A program made the position numbers and the translations under genes. DNA of 64,000 nt from the NCBI GenBank assembly GCA_963756425.1, contig CAVWNW010000004.1, positions 280,748 to 344,747 of the forward strand. Reading direction: 5' to 3'. The stretch comes from DASQUK01 sp963756425. GTDB taxonomy: Bacteria; Actinomycetota; Acidimicrobiia; Acidimicrobiales; VFJN01. Numbering within the stretch: the stretch's first letter is position 1; every line of letters starts with the position of its first letter. A model generated the notes under the pieces. The model saw nothing but the letters and a program-made list of their open reading frames with translations. It did not search any database and was not told the origin of the DNA. Shown one piece after another: positions 8,687 to 19,209 of this stretch.

Positions 8687-11600
8687 ATGGTCGCGGGTAG
8701 CGCAGCGGGCGCTTCCGTCGAGACCTGGACCGTTCTGTTCACCGATCAGGTCGGTTCCACGGCGATGCGGGTCCAGGTGGGCGAGGAGGCTTTCGACGGG
8801 ATCCGCGCCGATCTCGACACCCGCGTGGCGGCCGCGCTCGAGGCGCACAGTGTCGTCGTGACCAAGTCGACCGGCGACGGTGTCATGGGTGGGTTCACCA
8901 GCACGGCGGCCGCTCTGCGCTGCGCGGTGACCATCCAGCAGGCGGTGGCCGAACTCAACGGCGCTGCGAGCGAGGGCGTCGCCGCCGCGCCGGGGGACTT
9001 GGCGCTGCGGATGGGGATCGGCGTCGGCGACGCAGTCGTCGAGAACGGTGACCTGCAGGGGACCGCTGTCGTAGAGGCCGCTCGGCTGTGCGCGGCGGCC
9101 ACGGGTGGGACGATCCTGTGCTCGGAGGCGGTGAGGACCGTGTCGGCCAACCGCTCGGGCTGCTCGTTCGGCCCGGTGCGTACGGTGGACCTAAAGGGCC
9201 TACCGGGGCCGGTCCAGGCGCACGAGGTGTTGTGGGAGCCGCTGCCCTACGACCCGCGCGACCACCGGTTCACGTTTTGGGTGCTGGGCCCGCTGGAGGT
9301 CCTCGACGGCGACAGGCCGGTCGGGGTCGGGGGACCCAAGGAACGTCTCGTGCTCGCGCTGTTGCTCGCTCGGGTGAACTCGGTGGTCTCGGTCGACGCG
9401 CTCATCGACGCGGTGTGGGGCGACCGGCCGCCTCGCACGGCGGAGCGCACGGTGCACGCCTACGTGGCGCGGTTGCGCCGGACGCTCGAGCCGCGTCGTC
9501 CTCGTGGCGAGACGAGCACCATGCTCGTGACGATCGGCCGTGGCTACGAGCTGCGGCTCGATGCCGCCCAACTCGACGCCACACGGTTCGAGGCACTGGC
9601 CAAGCGGGGATCCAATCAGTTCGAGCGGGGGCGACGACGCGGCGTCTTCGACGCTGCGCCAGGCATTGGGCTTGTGGCGGGCTGAGGCTTTCGGGGAGTT
9701 CCCCGACGTCGAGGGGTGCGTGGCGGCGGCGCGCCGCCTGGAGGAGTTGCGCTTAGCGTTGGTGGAGGACCTGGTGGACGCGGATCTCGCTGACGGCCGA
9801 TCCTCCGAACTGGTGGGTGAGATCGAGACGCTCCTGCGCGATGAGCCGTTCCGTGAACGCCTGTGGGGTCAGCTCATCGTGGCCTTGTATCGCTCGGGCC
9901 GTCAGCGCGACGCCTTGGAGGCCTACCAGCGGGCCCGCCGGATGCTGACCGACGAGCTCGGCATCGAGCCCGGTCCCGATCTGCGCCGACTCGAGGCGGC
10001 CGTCCTCGCGCAGGACCCGTCCCTAGACGTGCTTCGCCACGCTGCCGGCTGCCACACCCGGCGGGCTTCCCACTGCGCTCGCCGCCGTGGGTCCCGCATT
10101 CCTGGGCCGCGAAGCAGAACTTGATGTGGCTGCGGCACGCGTGGGCGGACGCCGTTGACGGGCGCGGTGGCTTCGTGTCGGTACTGGGACCCGAGGGGAT
10201 CGGCAAGACCCGACTGGTCGCCGAGCTGGCGCGGGACGTCCACGACGAGGGTGCGGCGGTGCTGTACGGGCGCTGTGACCACGCCCACAGCGGTGCCCGC
10301 GCCCTGCTCGGCCAAGCTCTCCAGAGCGCCGGCTCGTCCCTCGGACACGTCGACGGCGGCGCGGGTGATTCAGGGGACATCGCCGAGGCGGTGGCACGCC
10401 ATCTGCCGACCTGGTCGCAGGGCCGTCCAGTGCTAATCGTGCTCGACGACCTGCATGTGGCCGACGCCGAGACCCTCGAGGTCGTGGCCGATCTCGCTGG
10501 TTGGTGTCGAGCCGCCCCCATGCTCGTCGTCGGCGCCTTCCGCGGCGACGCGGCCGCGCCGAACGCCACCGGCGGAACCGCCCGGTGGCAGCGTCGCAGC
10601 TCGCCCTCGGCCCGTTGTCGGGCGATGCCGTTGGGCGCATCTGCGAGCTGTACGCCACCGAACCCTGGTCGTCCGAGGACCTCGAGCCGGATCTTGGAGC
10701 TGACCGGTGGTGTTCCGCTGCTGGTCCACGAGCAGGCCAGCGAGTGGGCACGGGAGCGGGCGAGTCGGCTCATGGCCGAGGCCAGCGACCGTATGGCTCT
10801 CTCCCGCCGCCGCCTGGTCGCCTCGCGCGGCGAGATCGCGGACGGCGTCGAGGGCATCCAGCGGCTGCTCGAGCAGCGGCGCGCCCAGCTCGCCGGCCGG
10901 GAGGCCCAGCTCCAGGCGAGCGTCGTAGCCGCCCTCGCGGGCTGTCCCTACAAGGGCCTGGCCCGGTTCGAGGCGGCCGATGCGGCCAACTTCTTCGGCC
11001 GCGAGCGCCTGGTCGCCGAACTGGTCGCCCACCTGGCCGAGTCACCGCTGCTGGTCGTCGTCGGCCCCTCCGGCAGCGGTAAATCATCGCTGGTACGGGC
11101 CGGGCTGCTACCGGCGTTGGCCGCCGGGGTGCTGCCCGGCGGCCAACGGTGGCGCTCCACCGTCCTCTGCCCGGGCGCACACCCCGCCCGCGAGCTGGCC
11201 CGCCGCCTCCATGAGGCGCGACCCGCCTGCGGATGGGCCGCGGATCGTTTTCGTCGACCAGTTCGAAGAGACCTTCACCGCTGGCGCCGACCGCGACGAG
11301 CAGGAGGAGTTCATCAGACGCCTGCTGGATCTCGTCGACCGGCCCGACATGGCGGTGGTGCTCGCCATCCGCGCCGACCATCTCGGCCGCTGCGCCACCT
11401 ACCCCGAGCTCGTAGACCGGCTGACGGGCAACGACGTCCTGGTCGGGCCCATGCGCGACAGCGAGCTGCGCCGCACCGTCGAACTGCCCGCCCAGCGCGC
11501 CGGTCTAGAGATCGAACACGGACTGGTCGAGATAATCGTGGGCGACGTCGCCGGTCGGGCCGGGGCACTGCCGCTGCTGTCCACCGCGCTGGCCGAGACC

Positions 11601-14455
11601 TGGGAACGCCGCGAGGGTCGCGCCCTCACGCTTACCGGCTACCGGGCCGCGGGCGGCGTCAACGGCGCCCTGGCTCGCCTGGCTGAGGACGCCTACGCCG
11701 CGTTGCCGGCCGGCCCCCAGGCCGCGGCGCGCCGGCTGTTGCTACGGCTGTGCGATGCCGGCGACGAGGGCGCCCTGAGCCTCCGCCGCCGTCTCCCGAT
11801 CGCCGAGGCGGCGGACGAGCACGACGACGATGCCCGCGCCGCGCTCGAAACGCTCGCGAACCGCCGGCTGCTCACCATCGACAGCGACGCCGTCGAGATC
11901 GCCCACGAGGCGCTACTGCGGGAATGGCCACGCCTGCGGACCTGGCTCGACGAGGATGTCCAGGGCCGCCGGCTGCACCGGCGGCTACACGACGCGAGCC
12001 GCTCCTGGGAGGCAACCGGTCGCGATCCCTCCGAGCTGTACCGCGGCACCCGCCTGGGCGCGGCGAGCGACTGGGCCGTCGGCCACGCTGACGAACTCAG
12101 CCAGGCCGAGGGAGCCTTCCTCGCTACCAGCCGGGCCCAGAGCGAACGGGAGCTCGCGGATGCCCGCCGCCAGGCAACCGATCGCGCCCACGCCAACCGG
12201 CGGCTCCGGATCCAGCTCGGGGCCATCGGAGTTGCGCTCGTCGTCGCCGTCATCATCGGTTTTGTCGCTGTCGATCAGCGGGGGCGGGCCAATGAGGAGG
12301 CCACGGTGGCCGAGGCCCGGGAACTAGCGGCTGCGGCTACCGCGAACCTGGAGGTGGACAGTGAACGGAGCGTCTTGTTGGCGCTCGAAGCGATCGAGCG
12401 GACGAGATCCGCCGATGGGCCAATGCTGCCCGAGGCCGAAGAGGCGCTGCACCGCGCCGTGACCGAGTCGCGCATCGTGCTGAGCGTGGCCGGCGTGGGG
12501 GGGAGTCTCGACTGGAGCCCGGACGGATCAATCTTCGTGACCGAAGGCCCGGAGGAATCCGGAGTCGTGGACATCCGAGACGCCGAGACCGGCAACTCGG
12601 TCCTTTCGTTCCACGGACACGACATCGATGTCAACGACATCGCCTTCAGTCGTGACGGCTCGATGCTCGCCACCACCGGAGACGACGGCGCCGCCCGGGT
12701 CTGGGACCCGGCCACCGGCGAGGAGCTCGGGAGCTTCCAAGGCCCAACGGACGTCGGCGTGTGGGGACCGAAGTTCAGCCCGGACGGATCCCTATTCGCA
12801 GCCTCCTGGCCCGACAGGGGTCGAGGATCATCGACCTCGCCATCGGGCAGACGATCCGAGAGATCGACGCCGTCCCTTCCCCGCTCCACACATCGTTCAG
12901 CCCAGACGGCGAGAGGTATCGCGATCTCAAGCGAAGAGTCATCGACAGCCGTCGTCATGGATGTCAGCTCTGGTGAGGAGCTGTTCACCCTCCGGGGCCA
13001 CAAGCTCACCCTCAAAGATATCGAGTGGAGCCCCGACGGCCGCTGGATCGCCACGTCAAGCAACGATGGCAGCGCCCACCTCTGGGAGGCCGGAACCGGA
13101 TCCTCTCGGTTCGCGCTCCTCGGCCACGCAGTCACGATCCAAGACCTCGAGTGGAGCCCCGATTCCACCCGCTTGATCACAGGCAGCGACGACGGAACCG
13201 CGAAGGTCTGGCTGATTACCGAAGGGGGTACGCGGGAGCTGCTCTCGCTCTCGGCACAGGACACGAGGAGCGGAATCCGTGGGGTGGCCTTTTCACCCGA
13301 CGGCAAGCGAGTCATGACCGGAGACGAGGCCATCACGGCTACAAAGGTCTGGGACGTGAGCCTCACTGGAGATGCGGAATGGGCCAACGTCCCTGCCATT
13401 CCCTTTTTCGCCGGCAGCGCAGCGTTCACGCCCGACGGTCGGGGCCTGATCGCGAGCAGCGTGGACGGCTCGGCGACGGCTGGGCACCCGAGACGGGCAG
13501 GAAGCTCGCAGACGTTCGTCCCCTGAACAGCCTGTCGGTCGAGCCCTCCGGCGCGAACTTCTTGCGGCCGACCCGACCGACAGCCGCCTCCGGCACCGCC
13601 ATCCTCGCCATCAACGTAAGCAAGGACGGCGCAGCTCGATCGCGACGGCGAGCGCCGACGGCTCGGCCTCGGTGTGGGACACAGCGATCGAGCGTGCGCA
13701 GTGTTCACAATTGGCCCCGAGGCAGGGATCACCGACGTGGCGTGGAGCGCGAACGGCGACCTATTGGCCACCGCCGGCAGCGAGGACGGTGCCGGTCTGG
13801 TGAGGATCGTCGACTCGCTCAGGCGAGGAAGTCGCCGTTCTGAGAGAGGAATCCGGCATCGGGTTCGGCTCAGTCCAGTTCAGCCCGGACGGCCGGCGAC
13901 TCGCTGACATCACGCGATCGATATAGGACGAGCCGATCCGACCATCCCCGAGGTCAGGCTCTGGGACTGGGCACAGGGCGAGGTCGTGAGAACGATCGAG
14001 GCTCCCGCCGGGCGGGCGGTGTTCGATCCCACCGGCGCGCGGATCGCGACCACCACGAGGCTGCCGGCTGGCGACGCTGGCATCGTGCAGATCTGGGATT
14101 CGACGACCGGGAAAGAAGTTGACGAGCCTCGAAGGCCACGCAGGCCGTCTGGGATGTCGCCTTCAGCCCCGACGGCTCCTCCGTCGCGACCGCCGGCACA
14201 GACAAGACGGTGCGACTGTGGGACCCCGAATCCGGCGACGCAGGTCCTCGCGCTGCGCGGGCATAAGGGCGACGTCAGCTCGCGTTGTATTTAGCCCGGA
14301 CGGCTCCAAGCTTGCCTCGGTGAGCGCCGACGGGACGATGCGCGTGTGGGCGCTCGACCTCGACGACCTCATCGAGATCGCGAAGGACGAGCTCACCCGG
14401 ACGCTGACCGACGAAGAGTGCGACAGTACCTGCACGTGGACCACTGCCCGGCTGA
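8687..14455 (+). CDS. Giant adenylate-cyclase / SARP / AAA / nSTAND1 / WD40 regulator (many frameshifts)
   Basis: About 1,920 residues when frames are joined. Order: class III nucleotide cyclase (VLFTDQVGST and KSTGDGVMGGF keep the metal Asp residues and the base-selecting Lys; GTAVVEAARLC keeps the transition-state Arg but has Val in place of the usual Asn); winged-helix Trans_reg_C (FWVLGPLEVL, about 9270-9560) and BTAD (about 9600-10020), as in SARP/AfsR activators; an AAA module with FLGREAEL, Walker A GPEGIGKT and Walker B VLIVLDDLHVADAE; an nSTAND1 NTPase with the hallmark PYKGLARFEAADAANFFGRE and Walker A GPSGSGKSS; one membrane span near 12220-12280; then ten or more WD40 blades (for example DIEWSPDGRWIATSSNDGSA) to about 14455. 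At least ten frame changes occur (near 9632, 10035, 10120, 10585, 10690, 11235, 12815, 12930, 13480 and several later). Probably a signalling scaffold or transcriptional switch; ligand unknown. Confidence 0.75.
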
Positions 14456-14470
14456 GCGAAGGAAACCTAG

Positions 14471-14502
14471 AAGGCCCTGGTCAGCGCTCCGACCAGGGCC
14501 TT
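14471..14502. terminator. Bidirectional stem-loop terminator
   Basis: A perfect 12-bp stem (aaggccctggtc / gaccagggcctt) with an 8-base loop sits between the end of the WD40 gene and the convergent tRNA-Lys. It lacks a long T run, so its strength is uncertain. Confidence 0.7.
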
Positions 14503-14508
14503 CGTGCG

Positions 14509-14581
14509 TACCCCCCCTGGGACTCGAACCCAGAACCTGCGGATTAAGAGTCCGTTGCTCTGCCAGTTGAGCTAGAGGGGC
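14509..14581 (-). tRNA. tRNA-Lys (CTT)
   Basis: 73 nt with complete cloverleaf: acceptor GCCCCTC pairs with GGGGGGT, the anticodon loop reads CTCTTAA with anticodon CTT, and the T arm contains GGTTCGAGTCC. CCA is not encoded. Confidence 0.95.
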
Positions 14582-14641
14582 ACGGGGCCGGACAGGATAG
14601 CAGCGCACCCGCTCGGTTAGGACGGGTCAGGGAGGAGAGCG

Positions 14642-15346
14642 GTGGCGCAAGGGGCCGAGACGTCAATCGAAACGTTGCGCAGCACGCGGGGGTCGCTGCA
14701 CGCGGTGGCCGAGCACGTGATGGCGGCGAGCCAGTATGCGCGGAAGCGGCGGCTCGGCCTGCGCCAGGCGACCGGCGGCTTCGTCACCCAGCCCTACGTT
14801 GTGGACGGCGTCGAGCGGCGCGTCGCCGTCGTGGGAACCGAGCTCCTCGTGCGCGACGACGTCGGCGGAGAGGCCGACGAGCTTCGCGTCCCGATAACCA
14901 GCCTGCGGGCGGCGGGCGGTCTCGCCGGGGGACCCCTGGGAATGCCGTCCGACGCCTACCGGCCCTTTCCGATGCCCGACCCGGACGGTGACCTAGCGGT
15001 CGATCCCAGCGCCGCGGCCCTGTTCGCGGACTTCTTTGCGCGGGTGCAGGCGGCGCTCACCGTGTTCGCCGCCGGGCTGGTGGCGGAGGGTCCCTCCGAA
15101 ATCCAGCTCTGGCCCGAGCACTTCGACCTCGCCGCCACGATCTCGGAGGTCAACTACGGCGGCTCGCCAGGCGACGCCGCGCATGACCGGCCCTACCTGT
15201 ATGTCGGGCCATTCAAGCCGCCGCCACGCGGCCGGTTCTGGAACGAGCCGTTCGGAGCGAGCCGCGACTGGAGTGAGATCGACAGCGTCGACGGCGTCCT
15301 GGGGTTCTTTCGCGAGGGACTGGCGGCATGGAGACGCGACCGCTGA
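14642..15346 (+). CDS. Conserved hypothetical protein
   Basis: 234 residues from a GTG start with a GGGAGGAGAGCG ribosome site just upstream. I recognise no catalytic motif. The C-terminal half has a strongly patterned block, LWPEHFDLAATISEVNYGGS followed by PYLYVGPF and FWNEPFGAS, which looks like a conserved actinobacterial family of unknown function. There is no signal peptide or membrane span, so it should be cytoplasmic. It stands alone between a tRNA gene and a small membrane protein. Confidence 0.7.
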   Translation: MAQGAETSIETLRSTRGSLHAVAEHVMAASQYARKRRLGLRQATGGFVTQPYVVDGVERRVAVVGTELLVRDDVGGEADELRVPITSLRAAGGLAGGPLGMPSDAYRPFPMPDPDGDLAVDPSAAALFADFFARVQAALTVFAAGLVAEGPSEIQLWPEHFDLAATISEVNYGGSPGDAAHDRPYLYVGPFKPPPRGRFWNEPFGASRDWSEIDSVDGVLGFFREGLAAWRRDR

Positions 15347-15423
15347 CGACGGCACAGGCGGAGTCCCGCCGGTGGTTTCGCTCGGTGCGGGGAGTGCGTG
15401 GCGGCGCCGACTAGCCTCTCGCC

Positions 15424-15687
15424 GTGCTTTTGCTCGCCATTCTGGGACTCGGTCTTTTTGCCGGGGCGGTCGCTCAACTCGTCCTCGGCACCGGTGTCCA
15501 CGACATCAACTGGACCGAAGCCATCGTCGCCGGTCTCGTGGGGTCTTTCGTCGGCGGACTGCTCGCCAGCCTCATCGCCGGCGACGGGATCCAGCTGCGC
15601 CCCAGCGGCATCATCGGCTCGATCATCGGGGCGATCGTGGTGTCGGGGATCTACGGCTGGTACAGGCGCCGTCGTCGTATCGCCTGA
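15424..15687 (+). CDS. GlsB/YeaQ/YmgE-family small membrane protein
   Basis: 87 residues, GTG start. Three hydrophobic segments with glycine zippers (IVAGLVGSFVGGLLASLI and GIIGSIIGAIVVSGIYGWY) and a basic tail RRRRR are the pattern of the transglycosylase-associated (GlsB/YeaQ) family, which is linked to envelope stress tolerance. The exact activity is unknown. Confidence 0.85.
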   Translation: MLLLAILGLGLFAGAVAQLVLGTGVHDINWTEAIVAGLVGSFVGGLLASLIAGDGIQLRPSGIIGSIIGAIVVSGIYGWYRRRRRIA

Positions 15688-15765
15688 CCCGAGCGCCGAT
15701 TTTCTCGACGCTGTGGTGTCTGCATCGTCGAGGACCCGTTGGTCCGACGCTCGAAGGAGGCCCCG

Positions 15766-16590
15766 ATGATGCTGGAGAACAAGACCGCGGCGATATATGG
15801 CGGCGGTGGGGCGATCGGCGGCGCCGTTGCCCGTGCGTTTGCGGATGCCGGTGCCCGCGTCTACCTCGCCGGCCGGTCGCTGGCCCGCCTCGAGAAGGTC
15901 GCGAACGACATCGGCGACGCTGCCGGCGTGGCGGAGGTCGATGCTCTCGACGAGCGCGCCATCGCAGCTCACGCCGACGCCGTGGCCACAGATGCGGGCG
16001 GAATCGACATAGCGCTCAACGCCGTGTCCTTCCCGTTCGTGCACGACACGCCCTTTGCCGAGCTGGCGGTCGAGGAGGTCATGCATCCGATCGACGCCTA
16101 CCTGCGCACCAACCTCATCACGGCCAAGGCGGTGGCCCGGCACATGTCGGCGCGCCGGTCGGGGACGATCCTGACGCTCTCGGCGGGTGCATCGCGCGTC
16201 CTTCCGCCGGGAAGTCTCGGCTACGGCACCACGTGCGCGGCGATCGAGACGATGACCCAGCGCCTCGCGGTCGAGCTCGGGCCGAGCGGCGTTCGCGTCA
16301 ACTGCCTGCGGGCGCACCTGATTGCCGACGCACCCTCCAACGGCTCCTACACCGGTGAGCTGATCGGCCGGCGGGCCGCCGCGGCGGGCATCGGCGTCGA
16401 GGAGTGGCTCGGACGGTGGCAGGAGGACGTGACGTTGCTGGGCCGGCTCCCGACGCTCGCCCAGGTCGCCGATGCGGCGGTCTTCGTGGCATCGGATCGT
16501 GCCGGAGCGATCACCGGCGCGGTGGTGGACCTGACTTGCGGCAACGCCGTGCGCACCAGCGCAGGGGCACTGGTTGGCGTACTCGCCTAG
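15766..16590 (+). CDS. SDR-family oxidoreductase with altered active site
   Basis: 274 residues. A strong AAGGAGG at 15754-15760 selects the ATG at 15766 (or the next at 15769). The Rossmann dinucleotide loop is present as YGGGGAIGGAVARAF, and the C-terminal LAVELGPSGVRVNCLR and DAAVFVASDRAGAITGAVVD match short-chain dehydrogenases. The usual YxxxK is replaced by YGTTC, so the catalytic lysine is a cysteine, and the NNAG motif reads LNAVS. It may still bind NAD(P) but ordinary dehydrogenase chemistry is doubtful. Its substrate is not known. Confidence 0.8.
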   Translation: MMLENKTAAIYGGGGAIGGAVARAFADAGARVYLAGRSLARLEKVANDIGDAAGVAEVDALDERAIAAHADAVATDAGGIDIALNAVSFPFVHDTPFAELAVEEVMHPIDAYLRTNLITAKAVARHMSARRSGTILTLSAGASRVLPPGSLGYGTTCAAIETMTQRLAVELGPSGVRVNCLRAHLIADAPSNGSYTGELIGRRAAAAGIGVEEWLGRWQEDVTLLGRLPTLAQVADAAVFVASDRAGAITGAVVDLTCGNAVRTSAGALVGVLA

Positions 16591-16659
16591 GCGCTCGATC
16601 CGGACCCGAGGTTGCATCTGCGCCGGCGCCCGACGGCCCGGCGTAGGGAAATCAGTTGG

Positions 16660-16733
16660 GGTGACCGAGGGGACTTGAACCCCCGACCTTCAGGGCCACA
16701 ACCTGACGCTCTAACCACCTGAGCTACGGCCAC
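16660..16733 (-). tRNA. tRNA-His (GTG)
   Basis: Acceptor GTGGCCG pairs with CGGTCAC, the discriminator is C and the base before position 1 is G, the two His identity features. The anticodon loop contains GTG and the T arm GGTTCAAGTCC. CCA is not encoded. Confidence 0.95.
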
Positions 16734-16865
16734 CACGGGACGGATGAGCTTATCCGACGGCGAGCGACGCCCCGCTCGTCTTAGGTTCGGTGCCACGGCT
16801 GTGCACACGGGCGCGGAATCGGAGATCCGCCAGCGGGTGTGCCCCCACTAGCGTGATGACGGCAT

Positions 16866-16939
16866 GCCCCCGTAGCTCAGCTGGATAGAGCGGCTGCCTT
16901 CTAAGCAGCGGGTCGCAGGTTCGAATCCTGCCGGGGGCG
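16866..16939 (+). tRNA. tRNA-Arg (TCT)
   Basis: 74 nt. Acceptor GCCCCCG pairs with CGGGGGC, the anticodon loop is CTTCTAA (anticodon TCT), and the T loop is GGTTCGAATCC. It lies divergent from tRNA-His with about 130 bp between them. Confidence 0.95.
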
Positions 16940-17270
16940 CGGCCGGGCGCGCTACCAGGCACTTGGAGCGCGCTGGCCGACGTCACCCGCCGCGCCCTAT
17001 CGAGCGACTCGGCGACGCGTCGTGCTGCACCGTCAGGCCCGATTTCACCCGTCCCGACGCCGGTGCAGCCGCGAAACATCAATCACAAGAACCACGAATT
17101 TCAGCTGGCACGCATGGGCTCGCCTCGTACGACGGCCCGCCGTCGCTGGAGCGCGCATTCTCCGCTCCTTCGTCTTCGGGGCCCGATGCCCGGCTCCGAG
17201 CCCGCCAACGACGGCACCGCTCGGTGAAACGCGTCAAAGCGGCGGAAACGGCTCTCGACCGTGAGCGTTG
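16940..17270. other. Gene-free stretch
   Basis: About 330 bp between tRNA-Arg and the VC0807-like gene. I see no protein pattern, repeat or strong hairpin in either strand. Confidence 0.5.
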
Positions 17271-17987
17271 TCAGTCCGGTGTCACGGCGTACGCGCGTAG
17301 GGCCCCGTTCGGCTCAATCGCGGTCACGAGGCCTTCCGAGCGAGCGGTGCGAACTGAGTCCGACACCGTCAGGACGACACCTGTACAGCTAATGGCCCAA
17401 GCGGCGACGGTGGCGGTTCCGACGAACACTGCCGTGGGGACCGTCATAAGCAGAGTGAGGCTGACGGCGGCGGCCGACGCGTTCACCGCAGCCCACAGGT
17501 AGGTGAGTCGTCGAAACAGCTGCACGATGCCCGGTCTCGCTAGGACGTCGGGGCTGAGGGGACAGAAGTCGGCCGCGAACTTCGCGATGAGGGGCCGGCC
17601 GATCACGACCGAGAGTCCGAACGTGGCGCCCGTGACGAGCGTACGCAGGATCGGCTGCACGAAATAGATGAAGGCGTTGGCGCTCAACAGGTAGATCATG
17701 GTCCGCACGGTGATACCGAGACATCCGAGCACAAGAAGACCCGGAATCGGCCGGCCACGGAAGATCCGCCGAGCGACCATCGTGTAGCACCAAACGAGGG
17801 CAGCGACGAACGCCCACTGCAGGTCCATTGTGATCAAGAATGCGTAGAAAAGCAGTGTGGGGATGAGAGTCGCCTCGATCAAAAAGGGCACGAGCCGTCG
17901 GGTCACGGCCGCGACCACCGATAGCTTCGAGGGATGCATCCGCCATGCCAGCTCGGGGGGTGCCTCCGGAATGATCGTTGCCGCCAT
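17271..17987 (-). CDS. VC0807-like multi-span membrane protein
   Basis: 238 residues beginning at the ATG at 17987, which follows an AGGGGATTC ribosome site. Five or six hydrophobic segments are visible, with landmarks ALVWCYTMVARRIFRGRPIP, YFVQPILRTLVTGATFGLSV, IGRPLIAKFAADFCPL and LFRRLTYLWAAVNA. This pattern (Rxxxxx near a 'W' helix, FxQP, RPL, DFxP) fits the VC0807/septation-A-related membrane family, whose role is not established. The open frame extends upstream, but that part has no membrane pattern and is excluded. Confidence 0.65.
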   Translation of the reverse strand: MAATIIPEAPPELAWRMHPSKLSVVAAVTRRLVPFLIEATLIPTLLFYAFLITMDLQWAFVAALVWCYTMVARRIFRGRPIPGLLVLGCLGITVRTMIYLLSANAFIYFVQPILRTLVTGATFGLSVVIGRPLIAKFAADFCPLSPDVLARPGIVQLFRRLTYLWAAVNASAAAVSLTLLMTVPTAVFVGTATVAAWAISCTGVVLTVSDSVRTARSEGLVTAIEPNGALRAYAVTPD

Positions 17988-18959
17988 GAATCCCCTGGTC
18001 CGTTGGCAGATCGACGCGCTACCAGGGTCTCGAGCAACGGTCCCGGAGCCTGTCGGCTGGCTCCGACACGGTCGGCCTTCGCCGTGTGGTGGGTCACAGT
18101 ACAACGGTTCGTGCTATCGGCGGAGCCCAGGCCGGCACGCTCGCGTCGTACCGGCGAGATGCGAGTCCACACGCCGCCAACCACGGGGAGCGTGGCTTCT
18201 ACCCTGGCCGTCAGCCGTCCCTTCCTGAGCAAGTGGTCGAGGGGTGGCACGCACGTCCCGCGAAGGAGACCGTGCCAAGCAGGCTTTAGGCGCAGCCAGC
18301 TCGATCGCCCTCCGGAACTGGGCCTGCCACGTTCCACCGCAATCCCCAGCGCCAATCGCACCAGGACACGGACCCGAGGAACGTAGCCAGCACAACCGCC
18401 ACCTCGGTGGACCGCAATTTGCCGAATCCACCTCCACGGCATCAATCCGCCTCTGCGGCCTCAATGGCGCAGACTGCCGGCCGCGGCACAGAAGCACCGA
18501 GAACAGGGATGTGGCGCCGTGAGCCTGCCGAGCGCGCCGCCTCGATGGCCCCGAAAACCTGCCCACCTCCAATCACAGGCGCGCAGCTCCGGTGCGGACG
18601 CGTGGTCGCCGTCACGGCGGGGTATCGCGACCGATGCGCGGCGACAGCGCTGGGCTGGCCGTGTATTCTGATGCCGCCTTTGAGGCAGACCGTGTGCTGA
18701 ATGCTGCGGTCTTCTTTTCGAGTCCCGTCTCCCGAGACCCCGGTGGCGGCCGGATGGTTGGGAGAGGGTGTCGTATGCGGGTGCTGGCCGCCCTTGCCGT
18801 TTCTAGCGACGGGCGTTGCGACTCGTTGCCGAGGAGACCGGCACGGGGATCGGTCACGGGCACGGCTGCTGAGGCCCTCGGCTGTGTCGCTCGGGGCGAC
18901 GCAGCTGCGCTGAACGGGCGCCGTACCAAGCCACCCGGGCACGAAGTTCACGGCGGGAC
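17988..18959. other. Gene-poor stretch
   Basis: Nearly 1 kb with only weak, unconvincing open frames on both strands and no recognisable domain. Around 18684-18714 there is a possible small stem (agaccg ... cggtct) followed by tctttt, which could be a weak rho-independent terminator of an unseen transcript. Confidence 0.4.
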
Positions 18960-19005
18960 GCCGTGCTGTGATGGAACGCCCGAAGCCGTTGCATCACAGC
19001 ACGGC
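18960..19005. repeat. Strong hairpin 1 of a tandem pair
   Basis: Perfect 14-bp inverted repeat gccgtgctgtgatg / catcacagcacggc (18960-18973 and 18992-19005) with an 18-base loop that can form a further aacg/cgtt stem. Confidence 0.85.
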
Positions 19006-19011
19006 CATGAC

Positions 19012-19059
19012 CTGCTCCCGGCGGGGCTGCCTTCTCCCCGGCTACCCCGCCGGGAGCAG
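19012..19059. repeat. Strong hairpin 2 of a tandem pair
   Basis: Perfect 15-bp inverted repeat ctgctcccggcgggg / ccccgccgggagcag (19012-19026 and 19045-19059), again with an 18-base loop, only six bases after the first hairpin and 150 bp before a GAF-ANTAR gene. There is no T run after it. Confidence 0.85.
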
Positions 19060-19209
19060 TGGCGGGACCGGGCAGTAGGGTGAAGTCAAGCGGTCCGGAC
19101 CCTGCCGTGGCGTGAGGCAATGCTGCCGATCTTCGGGGCCGAGGTGGGAGTGGGCAACGTAACCGTCGGCGATGTACCGGGGCGACCTGCGTTCACGGCG
19201 GCGTGACGG

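Noticed and set aside
14119..14547. WD40 reading frame continuing past 14455 through the hairpin and into tRNA-Lys
   Set aside because: It crosses a terminator and a tRNA gene. The conserved end (QYLHVDHCP) in another frame shows the gene stops near 14455.
18960..19059. Standard ANTAR target with six-base loops
   Set aside because: Terminal loops are 18 bases and their inner stems leave loops of five to eight bases, so the known consensus is not met. It is kept only as an unusual paired hairpin.
18442..19083. Possible genes on both strands of the gene-poor stretch
   Set aside because: Open frames there have no ribosome site, no domain and no consistent codon pattern.
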